64,000 nucleotides of DNA, taken from NCBI RefSeq assembly GCF_000814905.1, contig NZ_JXAG01000022.1, forward strand, positions 1 through 64,000, in the 5' to 3' direction. Source of the stretch: Enterobacter sp. Bisph1 (GTDB lineage: Bacteria; Pseudomonadota; Gammaproteobacteria; Enterobacterales; Enterobacteriaceae). The notes under the pieces are model-generated. The model did not search any database. It worked only from the letters and a program-made list of their open reading frames with translations, and was not told the origin of the DNA. The first letter of the stretch is position 1. Each line of letters begins with the position of its first letter. Both the position numbers and the translations under genes were made by a program. Below, in pieces: positions 49,851-60,115 of the stretch.

Positions 49851-51047
49851 ATGTTAAAAGTGCTGTTACTCTTTGCACTGTTGATCGCCGGGATCGTCCT
49901 CGGCCCGATGCTTGCCGGGCATCAGGGTTATGTGCTGATTCAGACCGATAACTACAATATTGAAACCAGTGTCACCGGGCTGGTGATTATCCTGATTCTG
50001 GCCTTAGTGATTATCTTTGCCCTCGAATGGCTGCTGCGTCGTATTTTTCGCACCGGCTCGCATACTCGCGGCTGGTTCGTCGGCCGCAAGCGCCGTCGCG
50101 CACGGAAACAGACCGGGCAGGCGCTATTGAAACTGGCGGAAGGCGATTATCAGCAGGTTGAAAAGCTGATGTCGAAGAATGCCGATCATGCTGAACAGCC
50201 GGTAGTGAATTATCTGCTTGCCGCAGAAGCAGCCCAGCAGCGCGGCGATGAGATACGCGCCAATCAGCATCTGGAGCGTGCAGCAGAGCTGGCGGAAAAG
50301 GATCCGATTCCGGTCGAAATCACTCGCGTGCGCTTACAGCTGGCGCGCAACGAAAACCATGCTGCGCGCCACGGTGTGGACAGGTTGCTGGAAGTCACTC
50401 CGCGTCATCCGGAAGTATTGCGTCTGGCGGAGCAGGCTTATATCCGTACCGGTGCGTGGACTTCGCTGTTGGATATCCTGCCCTCAATGGCGAAAGCCGA
50501 CGTGGGCGAAGAGGAACATCGCGAGCGTCTACAGCAGCAAGCATGGATTGGCATCATGGATCAGGTGCGCGCCGATCGGGGCAGCGATGGGCTGAAAAAC
50601 TGGTGGAAAAATCAGAGCCGCAAAACCCGTCACCAGGTAGTGTTGCAGGTAGCTTTGGCCGAGCACTTAATTGAGTGTAACGATCACGATACTGCACAAC
50701 AGATCGTGCTGGATGGTCTGAAGCGTCAATATGACGATCGGCTGGTGATGGTTATTCCGCGTCTGCGCACCAATAACCCGGAGCAGATCGAAAAAGTCCT
50801 GCGCCAGCAGATTAAAACGCAGGGCGATCGCCCGCTGCTGTGGAGTACGCTGGGGCAATCATTGATGAAGCATGGCGAGTGGCAGGAAGCCAGTTTTGCG
50901 TTCCGTGCCGCGTTAAAACAGCGTGCGGACGCATTCGATTATGCCTGGCTTGCTGATTGCCTCGATCGTCTTCATCAGCCGGAAGAGGCCGCAACCATGC
51001 GCCGCGACGGCCTGCTGCTGACACTGGAAAACAACCCACCCGCTTAA
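49851..51047 (+). CDS. hemY: HemY, TPR-containing membrane protein
   Basis: HemY is a 398-residue inner-membrane protein with two N-terminal membrane helices (residues about 3-20 and 42-64) and a cytoplasmic helical region with tetratricopeptide-like repeats. It is not the protoporphyrinogen oxidase also called HemY in Bacillus; its role in tetrapyrrole synthesis is undefined. It is the last gene of hemCDXY and is followed by a long hairpin. Confidence 0.93.
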   Translation: MLKVLLLFALLIAGIVLGPMLAGHQGYVLIQTDNYNIETSVTGLVIILILALVIIFALEWLLRRIFRTGSHTRGWFVGRKRRRARKQTGQALLKLAEGDYQQVEKLMSKNADHAEQPVVNYLLAAEAAQQRGDEIRANQHLERAAELAEKDPIPVEITRVRLQLARNENHAARHGVDRLLEVTPRHPEVLRLAEQAYIRTGAWTSLLDILPSMAKADVGEEEHRERLQQQAWIGIMDQVRADRGSDGLKNWWKNQSRKTRHQVVLQVALAEHLIECNDHDTAQQIVLDGLKRQYDDRLVMVIPRLRTNNPEQIEKVLRQQIKTQGDRPLLWSTLGQSLMKHGEWQEASFAFRAALKQRADAFDYAWLADCLDRLHQPEEAATMRRDGLLLTLENNPPA

Positions 51048-51059
51048 TCCGCTCTCATT

Positions 51060-51093
51060 CGAGCCGCAGGTAAACCAGAACGCCTGCGGTTCG
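51060..51093 (+). terminator. Terminator-like hairpin after hemY
   Basis: CGAGCCGCAGG (51060-51070) and CCTGCGGTTCG (51083-51093) pair over 11 bp with one G-T pair. The following AAATTTCCCCTTT has only a weak T run. It separates hemY from the convergent glmZ. Confidence 0.6.
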
Positions 51094-51114
51094 AAATTTC
51101 CCCTTTCAGCCCAT

Positions 51115-51320
51115 AAAAAAACGCCTGCCGGAATATTCAGGCAGGCGTTAAAACAGGTCTTTGACAACTAAATGGGTGCTTCACTCAACGTTATGTCCAT
51201 GGTGTTTGATGAGGCCGAAGCGACATCTGTCTGTGGACGATAAGCACCGTAAACGGCTCTGCGTCATTCCTGAGTTTATGAAGCCCTAAGGCGAACATAA
51301 GAGATGGAATGAGCATCTAC
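51115..51320 (-). ncRNA. glmZ: Small regulatory RNA GlmZ
   Basis: GlmZ activates translation of glmS (glucosamine-6-phosphate synthase) by Hfq-assisted base pairing; RapZ and RNase E inactivate it, and its decoy GlmY protects it. The minus-strand sequence starts GTAGATGCTCATTCC, as I recall E. coli GlmZ, continues with AATGACGCAGAGCCGTTTAC and AACGTTGAGTGAAGCACCCA, and ends in the terminator CGCCTGCC...GGCAGGCG (51122-51147) plus a U run. The length, about 206 nt, equals E. coli GlmZ. It lies beside hemY, as in E. coli. Confidence 0.93.
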
Positions 51321-51324
51321 TCGT

Positions 51325-51348
51325 ATATTATTGCACATACCGTGCCAG
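51325..51348 (-). promoter_or_regulatory. Overlapping sigma54 and sigma70 promoters of glmZ
   Basis: On the minus strand CTGGCAC (51342-51348) and GTGCA (51332-51336) place the GG and GC pairs exactly 10 bp apart, the -24/-12 pattern of sigma54. TAATAT (51325-51330) forms a sigma70 -10. Both predict a start near 51320, the first base of GlmZ. Confidence 0.8.
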
Positions 51349-51452
51349 AACTGCATTAACAAATGCCACGTTCCGCAAGCTTTTAAAATAGTAGCAAATT
51401 CTTGGTTTTTTCCCGCCGATGACCCTGGCTTTCCTTACATAAATGGCTGAAT

Positions 51453-51533
51453 TGTCGCTATAAAACGACACATATCGGTTAAATAAAAATTATCTATTTA
51501 AATCAAATGAATAGATGTCTCTTTCGAGCGACA
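51453..51533. promoter_or_regulatory. Two GlrR (QseF) activator sites of glmZ
   Basis: TGTC-N10-GACA occurs at 51453-51470 and 51516-51533, 63 bp apart and about 120-200 bp upstream of the sigma54 promoter. This is the recognised GlrR operator. The DNA between is very A/T-rich, which suits IHF-aided looping. It predicts GlrK/GlrR control of glmZ. Confidence 0.75.
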
Positions 51534-51620
51534 TCGCCAGCAAGGATTGTCGTAATGCAGCAACAGAGAGCAAAACAGGGTTTCGAGAGAAGGCGAGGAG
51601 ATATGAGAGGAGATAAAAAA

Positions 51621-51647
51621 CAAAAAACCCCGCTTTACGCGGGGTTC
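51621..51647 (-). terminator. Terminator of the tRNA operon
   Basis: On the minus strand an ACCCCGC / GCGGGGT stem closes around GTAAA and is followed by a long T run (51621-51627). It lies just past the CCA end of the proline tRNA. Confidence 0.9.
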
Positions 51648-51652
51648 AAAAT

Positions 51653-51729
51653 TGGTCGGCGAGAGAGGATTCGAACCTCCGACCCACTGGTCCCAAACCA
51701 GTTGCGCTACCAAGCTGCGCTACTCGCCG
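51653..51729 (-). tRNA. proM: tRNA-Pro (anticodon TGG)
   Basis: A 77-nt gene with encoded CCA. The acceptor ends CGGCGAG and CTCGCCG pair, the T-loop GGTTCGAATCC is standard, and the anticodon loop reads TTTGGGA with anticodon TGG. It is the last gene of the four-tRNA operon, matching E. coli proM. Confidence 0.96.
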
Positions 51730-51767
51730 TTTTACTGCTTTTTGAATTTTTTGTTCAATCTAAGTTG

Positions 51768-51854
51768 TGGTGCGAGGGGGGGGACTTGAACCCCCACGTC
51801 CGTAAGGACACTAACACCTGAAGCTAGCGCGTCTACCAATTCCGCCACCTTCGC
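51768..51854 (-). tRNA. leuT: tRNA-Leu (anticodon CAG)
   Basis: An 87-nt class II tRNA with encoded CCA and a long variable arm. The acceptor begins GCGAAGG, the anticodon loop holds CAG, and the T-loop is GGTTCAAGTCC. It matches E. coli leuT in order and sequence. Confidence 0.96.
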
Positions 51855-51882
51855 ATTCCACGAAACTTGTACTGCTAAATAA

Positions 51883-51959
51883 TGGGGTGGCTAATGGGAC
51901 TCGAACCCACGACAACTGGAATCACAATCCAGGGCTCTACCAACTGAGCTATAGCCACC
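51883..51959 (-). tRNA. hisR: tRNA-His (anticodon GTG)
   Basis: A 77-nt gene with encoded CCA and the extra 5' G of histidine tRNA. The acceptor is GGTGGCT, the anticodon loop ATTGTGATT contains GTG. It matches E. coli hisR. Confidence 0.96.
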
Positions 51960-52027
51960 ACTGTAAATCTTTTCACGCGGTCTCGTGATAATTCACGAAC
52001 CACCGCAGCTCAAGCGCCGGGTTTAAA

Positions 52028-52104
<77 letters not shown>

Positions 52105-52125
52105 GTAGCGCCGTTGCGGGGGTGG

Positions 52126-52154
52126 ATAGTACGGACTTCGGGCGCGGCTGTCTA
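52126..52154 (-). promoter_or_regulatory. Promoter of the tRNA operon
   Basis: On the minus strand TAGACA (52149-52154) and TACTAT (52126-52131) are 17 bp apart, 22 bp before the first tRNA. The GC-rich stretch after the -10 (CCACCCCCGC) is the discriminator of stringently controlled promoters. Confidence 0.8.
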
Positions 52155-52207
52155 GTGCTTTTTTTAAAGAAAATGCGCGTTTGGTTATGCTTTGCGCATT
52201 TTGCCTC

Positions 52208-53593
52208 TTATTCGCCCACTCGCTGGCTAACGGTATGCCGATTGAGGCCAAATACCTTATAAATAACCGTAACCGCGGCGAGGAAGATAATGCCGACAAA
52301 CAGCGACATACGCGTATCTTCGTTGAATCCCATACCGACCAGCACACACAGCAGAAACGCCATCGTTAACCAGTTAGCCCACGGGAACAGCATCGAGCGG
52401 AACGGGTGGCTGGCGATAGCCTCTTTATGCGCCTTACGGAAACGCAGCTGGCTTATCAATATCACAAACCACGGCACCATCCCCGGCAACACGCTGGCGC
52501 TGTAGACGTAAACAAACACGCGCTGCGGGTTGGGGATAACATAGTTCAGGCAAGAACCGACCAGCAGAATAATGATGGAGATCGCCACGCCCATCGCCGG
52601 AACGCCGTTTTTCGACACTTTTCCTACCGCTGCCGGCAACTGACGATTCTGCGCCAGGGCATACAGCATACGACCGCAGCTATACATACCGCTGTTACAA
52701 CCCGAAAGCGCCGCCGTCAGCACGACAAAGTTGATGATGCCTGCCGCCGCAGTGATACCGATTTTGGCAAAGGTCAGGACAAACGGACTGCCGTTGGCAC
52801 CGATTTCGTTCCACGGATAAATGGTGACGATAACAAAGATGGCACCCACATAGAAAATCAGAATGCGCCACAGCACCTTGCTGACCGCGCTACGCAGGGT
52901 TACCTGCGGGTTTTTCGCTTCACCGGCGGTGATACCAATCAGTTCAACACCCTGGTACGAAGCAACAACAATACAGAGCGCGGTTAAGAAGCCTTTCCAG
53001 CCGCCGGCGAAAAAGCCGCCATGTTCGGTGAGATTGCCAAAGCCAATGGAGTGACCGCCGTTGCCGAAACCGAAGAAGATCACCCCCAGACCGACAATAA
53101 TCATCACAATAATGGTGGTGACTTTGATCATCGCAAACCAGAACTCAATCTCACCATACAGACGTACCGCCGCCAGGTTAGCCAACGCGACCAGCCCCAC
53201 CGCAATCAGCGCGGGTATCCATTGGGCAAGATCCGGGAACCAGAACTGGACATAAACGCCAATCGCGGTAATTTCTGAGATGCCCACCGCCATCCACATA
53301 AACCAGTAAGACCAGGCGGTGAGATAGCCAAAAAACGGGCTCATATAGCGATGCGCATATACCGCGAAAGAACCGGCAACCGGCTCGAGATACAGCATCT
53401 CGCCCATAGAACGCATGATAAAGAAGACGAAGAGACCGGCGACGATATACGCCAGCAATACCGACGGCCCCGCCCATTTAAGCGTGCTGGCGGCACCCAT
53501 AAACAGGCCTACGCCTATGGTGCCCCCAAGGGCAATTAATTCGATGTGACGAGACTCCAGACCACGCTGAAGCTCTGGTTTGTTTTCGGCCAT
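52208..53593 (-). CDS. yifK: APC-family amino acid permease YifK
   Basis: YifK is a 461-residue inner-membrane amino acid transporter of the AAT group; it has been linked to threonine and serine uptake. Twelve membrane helices are visible, and the N-terminal [21 protein letters not shown] is the family substrate-binding segment. The leader carries a GcvB-type target. It lies upstream of the tRNA operon and downstream of the ECA operon, as in E. coli. Confidence 0.92.
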   Translation of the reverse strand: MAENKPELQRGLESRHIELIALGGTIGVGLFMGAASTLKWAGPSVLLAYIVAGLFVFFIMRSMGEMLYLEPVAGSFAVYAHRYMSPFFGYLTAWSYWFMWMAVGISEITAIGVYVQFWFPDLAQWIPALIAVGLVALANLAAVRLYGEIEFWFAMIKVTTIIVMIIVGLGVIFFGFGNGGHSIGFGNLTEHGGFFAGGWKGFLTALCIVVASYQGVELIGITAGEAKNPQVTLRSAVSKVLWRILIFYVGAIFVIVTIYPWNEIGANGSPFVLTFAKIGITAAAGIINFVVLTAALSGCNSGMYSCGRMLYALAQNRQLPAAVGKVSKNGVPAMGVAISIIILLVGSCLNYVIPNPQRVFVYVYSASVLPGMVPWFVILISQLRFRKAHKEAIASHPFRSMLFPWANWLTMAFLLCVLVGMGFNEDTRMSLFVGIIFLAAVTVIYKVFGLNRHTVSQRVGE

Positions 53594-53600
53594 AAATCCT

Positions 53601-53609
53601 CTGTTGTGT
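53601..53609 (-). promoter_or_regulatory. GcvB sRNA target in the yifK ribosome site
   Basis: On the minus strand ACACAACAG lies directly before the AGGA ribosome site of yifK. CACAACA complements the G/U-rich R1 seed of GcvB, and yifK is a known GcvB target in Salmonella. The 256-bp gap to wecG otherwise holds only the yifK promoter, not resolved, and the ECA terminator. Confidence 0.65.
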
Positions 53610-53815
53610 TTGCGTCATTCTGTACCCGCTTGGCGGGTTATTGTTATGAGTTTTCCCTCAGCTCATAACAGGCCATGCTGCACCGACCCGGAAATGGCTG
53701 GCGCAAAACACCACGGCGTTGCAATGAGTGAGCGAATGGTTTCTTAAAAAGAGGGAAATGGCAAACGATGTATAAAAAAAGTTGGCACAATGCACAATAA
53801 AACAGCAACCAGAAT

Positions 53816-53840
53816 GAAAAAGGCAGCGGATTACGCCGCC
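53816..53840 (-). terminator. Terminator of the ECA operon
   Basis: On the minus strand GGCGGCG (53840-53834) pairs with CGCTGCC (53828-53822), with one G-T pair, followed by TTTTT. It lies 10 bp past the wecG stop codon. Confidence 0.8.
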
Positions 53841-53849
53841 CGCAGGATA

Positions 53850-54590
53850 TTACAGTTTTCCGCAATAGTGCCAGCGCAGGTAACGCAGCAGGCGAAGCTG
53901 GCGTTTCAGCCGCGTCGGCTGTGATAACAAGCGATAGAGCCACTCCAGCCCTAAATGCTGCCACACTTTCGGCGCGCGTTTTACATGTCCGGTAAAGACA
54001 TCGTAGGTACCGCCCACGCCCATATAGAGTGCCGCGGGCCAGACAGCGCGGCAGTCGCGCATAAAAATCTCCTGCTTCGGCGAGCCCATCGCGACGGTGA
54101 CGATTTTTGCCCCGCTGTCGCGGATGCGCTCAAACAGCCCTTGCCGCTGCTCTGGGCTAAAATAGCCGTCCTGGCGGCCAACGATATTCACGCCCCACTG
54201 CGCACGCAGCTTCTGCTCCGTCTGCGCCAGCACCTCAGGTTTACCACCCACCAAAAAGACGGGCGTGCCTGCCGCGCCGGCGCGGGCCATCAGTCGCTCC
54301 CACAGATCGGCACCCGCTACGCGAGAAACCTGCGCTTTAGGGAATTTTTTGCGCAGCGATCGCACCACGCTGATGCCATCGGCATATTTGAACTCTGCGG
54401 CATCAATCAGGGCGCGAACCTGGGCATCATCTTCCAGCGTCAGCATCTTCTCGGCATTAATCGCCACCAGCGTGCCCTGCCGGATGTCGCCATCCGCATA
54501 GAGAAAATCCAGCGCATGCTGCATATCGCGCCAGCCCACTAATTTCAGACCGCGCAGGTCATACAGCGGCGCTGCCGTCTTATCAGTCAT
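53850..54590 (-). CDS. wecG: UDP-ManNAcA transferase WecG
   Basis: WecG adds N-acetylmannosaminuronic acid to lipid I to form ECA lipid II at the cytoplasmic face of the membrane. It belongs to the WecG/TagA/CpsF glycosyltransferase family. The family block [20 protein letters not shown] and [16 protein letters not shown] are intact. Length is 246 as in E. coli. It is the last gene of the ECA operon, 12 bp after wzyE. Confidence 0.95.
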   Translation of the reverse strand: MTDKTAAPLYDLRGLKLVGWRDMQHALDFLYADGDIRQGTLVAINAEKMLTLEDDAQVRALIDAAEFKYADGISVVRSLRKKFPKAQVSRVAGADLWERLMARAGAAGTPVFLVGGKPEVLAQTEQKLRAQWGVNIVGRQDGYFSPEQRQGLFERIRDSGAKIVTVAMGSPKQEIFMRDCRAVWPAALYMGVGGTYDVFTGHVKRAPKVWQHLGLEWLYRLLSQPTRLKRQLRLLRYLRWHYCGKL

Positions 54591-54602
54591 GTTAAATCCT
54601 TT

Positions 54603-55955
54603 TCACAGCGGGGAGAGGGGTTTCACCGCGCGGGTGTCGCGATTATGAATAAGCCCGGCACTGTCAAATAGCCAGTACAGCAGCTTCGCCACTAACAAGC
54701 AGAGACCGAAAATGGCGATAAAGAACACCACACGGGAGGCAAACGCATCCAGCCCTTCACGCGCCAGTACAATCATGTTGAAAATCGCGCCGAAGCAGAA
54801 GCTATACAGAATGGCCGCTTTATAACGGTTGGTTTCCCGCTTCCCTAAAGTGTATAGCCAGTCGAACCATTTAATAATAAGCCCCACCACTACCGCGCCA
54901 GGCAGAATAAACCCCGCCCCGCCCATTACCACCAACGAGCCTATTAGCGTCGGCGAAATTGCCAGCCCTGAGTGATTGTTCAGCACTTCCCAGGTGAAGT
55001 AGTTCGCCGTATTGAGCACGATACCGGGCCGGGAAGGCCAGAGCCAGGAGGGAATAAACACGTAGAAGTCGCGCGCAATCGGTGCCAGCCCTTGAAAATC
55101 AATTTTGTCGTAGTTTTGCAGCAGCAACGACAGGTTTTCCCACGGCGAGAAGGTGTCGCGCGTCAGGTACAAAAAGGTGTAAAAGGCTTCGTCACCGCTG
55201 ACATCCAGGCCATAGCGTTTTAACGCCAGCCAGAACATACCGACAATCCCCAGCACGCCTGCGGCAACCAGCATCCAGAGGGAGATCCAGCCGCGGATAA
55301 TGCCAATAAACAGGAAAATAGCGAAAGCGATGATGATATTGGCGCGCGTACCGCCGACAATCATATAGGTCAGCAGACCAAACGCTACGGTGCTTACCAG
55401 GAAGAACAGCCACGCCTGCGCGCTCTGGCGCAGGAAGTAAATCACCAGCATCGCCGGGATAAAGAAATAGAAGAAACGCTTTAACGCGACGCCAGAGACT
55501 TCGCTGGAGAAAATCTGGCTATAGGAGTGCAGGCGAAACAGCAAAAAGCCGTTGTGCATAAAGAAGATGCCGACGCTCACCAGTGCGATGACCATCAGCA
55601 TTACCCACGTCAAATGTGCTTCCACCCGGTTGATAGTGAACAGCGGACGCCGCGATGCGTGTTCGGCTTTCGCCCGCAACCGCGTTTTGTACGTCACGTA
55701 GTAAACGCCATAAAAACAGGCCGCCGCCAGCAGCGACTGCATCATTATCCCCGGCGGCGCGACGGCCACGTTAAAGCGAAACACCAGCACGCAGGTCAGC
55801 GGAAAGCCGAAGAAAAAAGTCAGCAGAAATAGCAGCGAAAAGAAGACGTTAAAATTAAAACGGACGCGGCGGAATTCGAACCAGCTCAGCGTACCGATAA
55901 ACAGAGTAGCCAGTAGCCAGAGAATAAACAGTCCGCAAAATTCTAGTGGGCTCAT
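54603..55955 (-). CDS. wzyE: ECA polymerase WzyE
   Basis: WzyE polymerises the trisaccharide repeat units of ECA on the periplasmic face of the inner membrane. It is a very hydrophobic protein with about eleven membrane helices. Length is 450 as in E. coli. The C-terminal block [20 protein letters not shown] is conserved. It overlaps wecF by 4 bp. Confidence 0.94.
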   Translation of the reverse strand: MSPLEFCGLFILWLLATLFIGTLSWFEFRRVRFNFNVFFSLLFLLTFFFGFPLTCVLVFRFNVAVAPPGIMMQSLLAAACFYGVYYVTYKTRLRAKAEHASRRPLFTINRVEAHLTWVMLMVIALVSVGIFFMHNGFLLFRLHSYSQIFSSEVSGVALKRFFYFFIPAMLVIYFLRQSAQAWLFFLVSTVAFGLLTYMIVGGTRANIIIAFAIFLFIGIIRGWISLWMLVAAGVLGIVGMFWLALKRYGLDVSGDEAFYTFLYLTRDTFSPWENLSLLLQNYDKIDFQGLAPIARDFYVFIPSWLWPSRPGIVLNTANYFTWEVLNNHSGLAISPTLIGSLVVMGGAGFILPGAVVVGLIIKWFDWLYTLGKRETNRYKAAILYSFCFGAIFNMIVLAREGLDAFASRVVFFIAIFGLCLLVAKLLYWLFDSAGLIHNRDTRAVKPLSPL

Positions 55956-57031
55956 CCGACGATCCCCGCAGCCATACGCAACGTTTTATGCCACAGCGCA
56001 ATGTAGTTGGGGCTAAAAAAGGTAATGGCATTTTTATCTACCGCCACCAGTTGCCGCCTGGCTTCACGGATCACCGCTTCGTTTAGGGTATCGCTGGTAA
56101 ACAGCACCGGAATATCTTCCGCCACCATATCGCGCCAGAAGGGATTCTTGCGGTTAAGCACGCAGGGAACCCCGGCCTGAATCAGCAGGCACAGGGTGCC
56201 GATTCCCTGCTGGCGGGCAAAAATAAAATAGCCCACATCGCACTGCCCGAGCAGCGTCAGATAGGCATCAAACTCCATTTTCTCATGCAGAATACGCAGG
56301 TTTTCTGCGCTGAACAGCGCCAGCCCGGCGCGGCGTACCGCCTCAATATAGCTTTCGTTATTTGCCGGGTAGCCCATTGGCACAATAATATTTACCGTGT
56401 CGCCAAACTGGCGGTGGATCGCCTGCAATGCGCTGATATGCTCATTGCTTGGGTCGCCGGAATTACCGACCAGAATAGTCAGTTTGCCATCCCGCTGCAG
56501 ATCGTGCGCCATGGTGTTCAGGGCCGGATCCATACGCGTGGGAAAATAGAGCAGTTCACCACGCACATCAGGGTGACGCTGGCCAAACCAGGCCAGATCG
56601 CCACGGGTAGCAAAGATGCAGCCCACGCGGCGCTGTGCTAAACGACGCAGCGGGTAAAAGAGGCGAAATTTGAGGCTACGCGAGGTTTCATACAGATCTG
56701 CTCCCCAGGCGTGCCAGTAGAACTGCTCGCGCTTGATAGCGCCGCGCAGTAACGCCAGCCATAAGCCAAAGTTGAACTGTCCGTGAAAGAAGAAGCGTTG
56801 CTGGCGATCGGCTTTCGCTCGTTCCATCACCGCTTTCGCCAACGCTTTTTTGTCTGCATAAAAGTGCAGCGTTAACGCCGGCCAGGCTGCGCTTTGCTCT
56901 TCGTCGCGGCCAACAAGCATAAACTCACGGGCAAACTCGCCCGCCGCCGCAAGGTGTTGGTTAAAAAACCGCAGCACAGTCTGGTTATGGTGTGGGATAT
57001 CCGATCCCAATACGTGAATCAGTGCAGTCAT
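55952..57031 (-). CDS. wecF: TDP-Fuc4NAc:lipid II transferase WecF
   Basis: WecF adds 4-acetamido-4,6-dideoxygalactose to lipid II and completes the ECA repeat unit (lipid III). It is a 359-residue GT56 transferase with no membrane helix. Family segments [20 protein letters not shown] and [12 protein letters not shown] are present. It overlaps wzxE and wzyE by 4 bp each. Confidence 0.95.
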   Translation of the reverse strand: MTALIHVLGSDIPHHNQTVLRFFNQHLAAAGEFAREFMLVGRDEEQSAAWPALTLHFYADKKALAKAVMERAKADRQQRFFFHGQFNFGLWLALLRGAIKREQFYWHAWGADLYETSRSLKFRLFYPLRRLAQRRVGCIFATRGDLAWFGQRHPDVRGELLYFPTRMDPALNTMAHDLQRDGKLTILVGNSGDPSNEHISALQAIHRQFGDTVNIIVPMGYPANNESYIEAVRRAGLALFSAENLRILHEKMEFDAYLTLLGQCDVGYFIFARQQGIGTLCLLIQAGVPCVLNRKNPFWRDMVAEDIPVLFTSDTLNEAVIREARRQLVAVDKNAITFFSPNYIALWHKTLRMAAGIVG

Positions 57032-58278
57032 GCCTTCTTACGCCAAATCAAAAAAACGCCACAACAGAGGGCGAAATAAATAATGTAGGTAGCCATATAG
57101 GCCTGGGCCGCCCCGGCCGCGCCATGGGCCGGGATCAGCAGGTGCGAAAACAGCGTCAGCAGCGTAAACTGGCTCACTTCCGCCAGAATATAAAAGCGCA
57201 ACGATGCTTTGGAGATAACCAGGTAACCAAATACGTAAGCGCCCACTTTCAACACGTCGCCGACCAACTGCCAGGCGAAGAGATCGCGCATGGCGGTAAA
57301 TTTATCGGAAAACAACAGCCAAATCGCCACATCACGCAACAGCCAGACGCAAAGGCTCACCGCCGCCACCGCCGGTAAGACAAAACGCAGCGATTTGCTG
57401 ATTTCGCGGGCGATCTCCGCCTTTGTCGTCAGTCTGGATAATGTGGGTAACAGATAAACGCTAAACGAGGCGGTGATAAATTGTAAATAGGCATCGGAAA
57501 TACTGCTTACGCCCTGCCAGATCCCAACATCATCCCAACTATAGTGCGACGCCAGCTGGTTTCGCATCATCACGTAGGCCAGAGGCATGGTCACCGAGGT
57601 GATCAACGCCATCAAGGTAAACTTGCTTAGCTGCCCGGCCAGACCGTTATCCCAGCGCGGCGCAAAGTAGGTCAGCGGAACGGTGCCGCGACGTATCAGC
57701 ATCGCCATGGCCGGAATTACCACCAGCGCAGGCACCAGCGCCATTCCCAACAGCGCGCCCTGATAGCCGCCCAGCTTGAAACAGAGAACCCACGCCAGCA
57801 CGCCAATAATGCTGCCGATAATCAATGACAGCGCATTACCTGCTGCATCGCGAAAGCCTTTCATCACCGCCAGTAGCAGGTTAGCCCAGGCAATACCCAT
57901 CTGTACCAACGCCACCAGGCGCACCAGTCCCTGATAATGGGTATGACCAAATAGCCCCTGGCTGATGGGCGCTGCCGCCAGCAGGAAAATCAGCGCCAGC
58001 AGGGTGGAAAACCCCAGCACCATCGCCGATGAAGTCCCTACCGCTACCCGCAAACGCGCCGGATCGTCATGATACTGCGCGACATATTTCGTTACGCCGT
58101 TGAAAATCCCGGCCCCCGCCAGCACGCCCAGCACGGTGATAAGCTGGCGGAAGTTGCCCGCCTGCCCCACGCCCGACGGTCCAAACGCCACCGCCAGCAG
58201 CTTTACCACCAGCAGGCCCGCGCCTATCTTGACGAGGGTGCTGGCAGCCGTCCATGTCGATGCTTTTGCCAGCGACAT
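57028..58278 (-). CDS. wzxE: Lipid III flippase WzxE
   Basis: WzxE moves the undecaprenyl-linked ECA trisaccharide across the inner membrane. It is a 416-residue MOP-family flippase with about twelve helices; the N-terminus [20 protein letters not shown] is typical. It starts one base after the wecE stop and overlaps wecF by 4 bp. Confidence 0.95.
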   Translation of the reverse strand: MSLAKASTWTAASTLVKIGAGLLVVKLLAVAFGPSGVGQAGNFRQLITVLGVLAGAGIFNGVTKYVAQYHDDPARLRVAVGTSSAMVLGFSTLLALIFLLAAAPISQGLFGHTHYQGLVRLVALVQMGIAWANLLLAVMKGFRDAAGNALSLIIGSIIGVLAWVLCFKLGGYQGALLGMALVPALVVIPAMAMLIRRGTVPLTYFAPRWDNGLAGQLSKFTLMALITSVTMPLAYVMMRNQLASHYSWDDVGIWQGVSSISDAYLQFITASFSVYLLPTLSRLTTKAEIAREISKSLRFVLPAVAAVSLCVWLLRDVAIWLLFSDKFTAMRDLFAWQLVGDVLKVGAYVFGYLVISKASLRFYILAEVSQFTLLTLFSHLLIPAHGAAGAAQAYMATYIIYFALCCGVFLIWRKKA

Positions 58279-58279
58279 G

Positions 58280-59410
58280 TTAGTTGAAGTAACTCAGCAG
58301 CGTACTGATAACCGTACGCTGATTAACGGGTGCCAGGTTAAAGAACAGCGGCAGGCGAAGCAAACGCTCACTTTCTTTTGTGGTATGAAGATCTTCGCCA
58401 TGGAATTCGCCAAATTTTTCACCGGCCGGTGAAGCATGCAGCGGAATATAGTGAAACACCGCCAGGATTTCCGCTTCCTTCAGGAAGGCGATTAGCGCGC
58501 TACGATCCGCTTCATCGCGCAGCTTGATGTAAAACATATGCGCATTGTGTCCGCACGCTTCCGGAATCGATGGCAGTTCAATGCGGCCAGCGCGCGCCAG
58601 CGGCGTTAAAGCGTCGTAATAGGTTTGCCATAGCGCCAGACGTTGCTGGTTGATGCGATCCGCCGCTTCCAGCTGCGCCCACAGATAGGCCGCCTGCAGA
58701 TCCGCCATCAGATAGCTGGAGCCAATATCGCGCCAGGTGTATTTATCTACCTGACCACGGAAGAACTGGCTGCGGTTGGTGCCTTTTTCACGAATGATCT
58801 CGGCCCGCTCCATCAGCGCGCGATCGTTAATCAGCGTCGCGCCGCCTTCACCGCCGGCGGTATAGTTTTTGGTCTCGTGGAAACTGAAGCAGCCAATATG
58901 GCCGATGGTCCCCAGCGCGCGCCCTTTGTAAGTGGACATCACGCCCTGGGCGGCATCTTCCACCACAAACAGGTTATGCCGTTTGGCAATCGCCATAATG
59001 GTGTCCATTTCGCAGGCGACGCCGGCGTAATGCACCGGCACAATGGCGCGGGTGTTTTCAGTAATGGCCGCTTCAATCCGCGTTTCATCAATGTTCATGG
59101 TATCCGGGCGGATATCGACAAAGACGATTTTCGCGCCGCGCAGCACAAAGGCGTTGGCGGTCGACACGAAGGTGTAGCTCGGCATAATCACTTCATCACC
59201 GGGCTGGATATCCAGCAGCAGCGCGGCCATCTCCAGCGACGCGGTGCAGGAAGGCGTCAGCAGCACTTTCACGCTGTGAAAACGCTGCTCCATCCACTGC
59301 TGGCAGCGGCGGGTAAAGCCGCCATCGCCGCATAACTTACCGCTGCCCATCGCCGACTGCATGTAGTCGAGTTCCGTTCCCACCACCGGAGGTGCGTTGA
59401 AGGGGATCAT
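58280..59410 (-). CDS. wecE: dTDP-4-amino-4,6-dideoxygalactose transaminase WecE
   Basis: WecE transfers an amino group from glutamate to dTDP-4-keto-6-deoxyglucose, giving dTDP-Fuc4N for ECA. It is a PLP-dependent enzyme of the DegT/DnrJ/EryC1 family; the lysine that binds PLP is in FSFHETKNYTAGGEGGA. The start at 59410 (MIPFNAPPVVGTELDY) gives 376 residues as in E. coli. Its substrate normally comes from RffH and RffG, whose genes are missing from this operon. Confidence 0.95.
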   Translation of the reverse strand: MIPFNAPPVVGTELDYMQSAMGSGKLCGDGGFTRRCQQWMEQRFHSVKVLLTPSCTASLEMAALLLDIQPGDEVIMPSYTFVSTANAFVLRGAKIVFVDIRPDTMNIDETRIEAAITENTRAIVPVHYAGVACEMDTIMAIAKRHNLFVVEDAAQGVMSTYKGRALGTIGHIGCFSFHETKNYTAGGEGGATLINDRALMERAEIIREKGTNRSQFFRGQVDKYTWRDIGSSYLMADLQAAYLWAQLEAADRINQQRLALWQTYYDALTPLARAGRIELPSIPEACGHNAHMFYIKLRDEADRSALIAFLKEAEILAVFHYIPLHASPAGEKFGEFHGEDLHTTKESERLLRLPLFFNLAPVNQRTVISTLLSYFN

Positions 59411-59414
59411 AGAG

Positions 59415-60092
59415 TCACCTGTATAGCCATAAGGCGGTGCTTTCAACATTCGCACCGCTCTGAATATAACGTTTAAGTGCGGCAGTATTCCCAAGCTGAG
59501 TCGCTACGCGCACAAGTTTTAATTGCCGCTGACGCGCCCAGTGGCACGCCGCCTGCATTAATTTTTCACCCATGCCGCGCCCGGCCAGCAGGCCAATGCG
59601 GGCTTCCTGCTCGTTGAGCTGGCGCAGGGAAACAAAACCCGTAATGCCCGCCTGCGCGCCACGAAAAACCAGACATTGATGGTCAAAAACACCTTTCACC
59701 GCGTTTTCAATCCATTGCGCATAAAAGCGCCCGCTGTCTTCTGCTGCATACCAGGGGGTGCGGAACCGGCTCTGGATAAACGTCGCGGCGGACATCTGGC
59801 GTAACACGGGAATATCCTCAACGGTGGCGATATCCGCCGCCGGATCGATGCCGTCTTCTTCTACAGATAGAGAGAGGTCAATTTCCCCTTCAACCAGTTG
59901 GAAACCAAGCTGCTGCAATGCATCCAACGTGTCGGGCTGTGACGCCGGCAGTTTGACCTGCACATGATCCCATTGAGCAAAATCCGCGCCAGTCAGCGCG
60001 GGTGCAGACGGTTGCAGGCGGATAATCGCGCTACGCAGAGCGAAAAAGTCGCTCTCCCATGCCAGTTCTTCTACCGTGCCGTGAACAGCCAT
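59415..60092 (-). CDS. wecD: dTDP-fucosamine acetyltransferase WecD
   Basis: WecD acetylates dTDP-Fuc4N with acetyl-CoA. It is a GNAT-fold enzyme; the acetyl-CoA loop is in [18 protein letters not shown] near residue 172. The start at 60092 ([14 protein letters not shown]) has AAGGA 7 bp upstream and gives 225 residues. The N-terminal third is more divergent from E. coli than the rest. It follows wecC by 22 bp, where E. coli has rffG and rffH in between. Confidence 0.93.
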   Translation of the reverse strand: MAVHGTVEELAWESDFFALRSAIIRLQPSAPALTGADFAQWDHVQVKLPASQPDTLDALQQLGFQLVEGEIDLSLSVEEDGIDPAADIATVEDIPVLRQMSAATFIQSRFRTPWYAAEDSGRFYAQWIENAVKGVFDHQCLVFRGAQAGITGFVSLRQLNEQEARIGLLAGRGMGEKLMQAACHWARQRQLKLVRVATQLGNTAALKRYIQSGANVESTALWLYR

Positions 60093-60115
60093 ATGATTTC
60101 CTTTGCACACGCCGG

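Noticed and set aside
51507-51821. 104-codon open frame across the proline and leucine tRNA genes
   Set aside because: It runs through two tRNA genes and a terminator on the opposite strand, so it is not a plausible protein.
53644-53964. 106-codon frame spanning the end of wecG and the ECA terminator
   Set aside because: It overlaps WecG in another frame and crosses an intrinsic terminator; no ribosome site.
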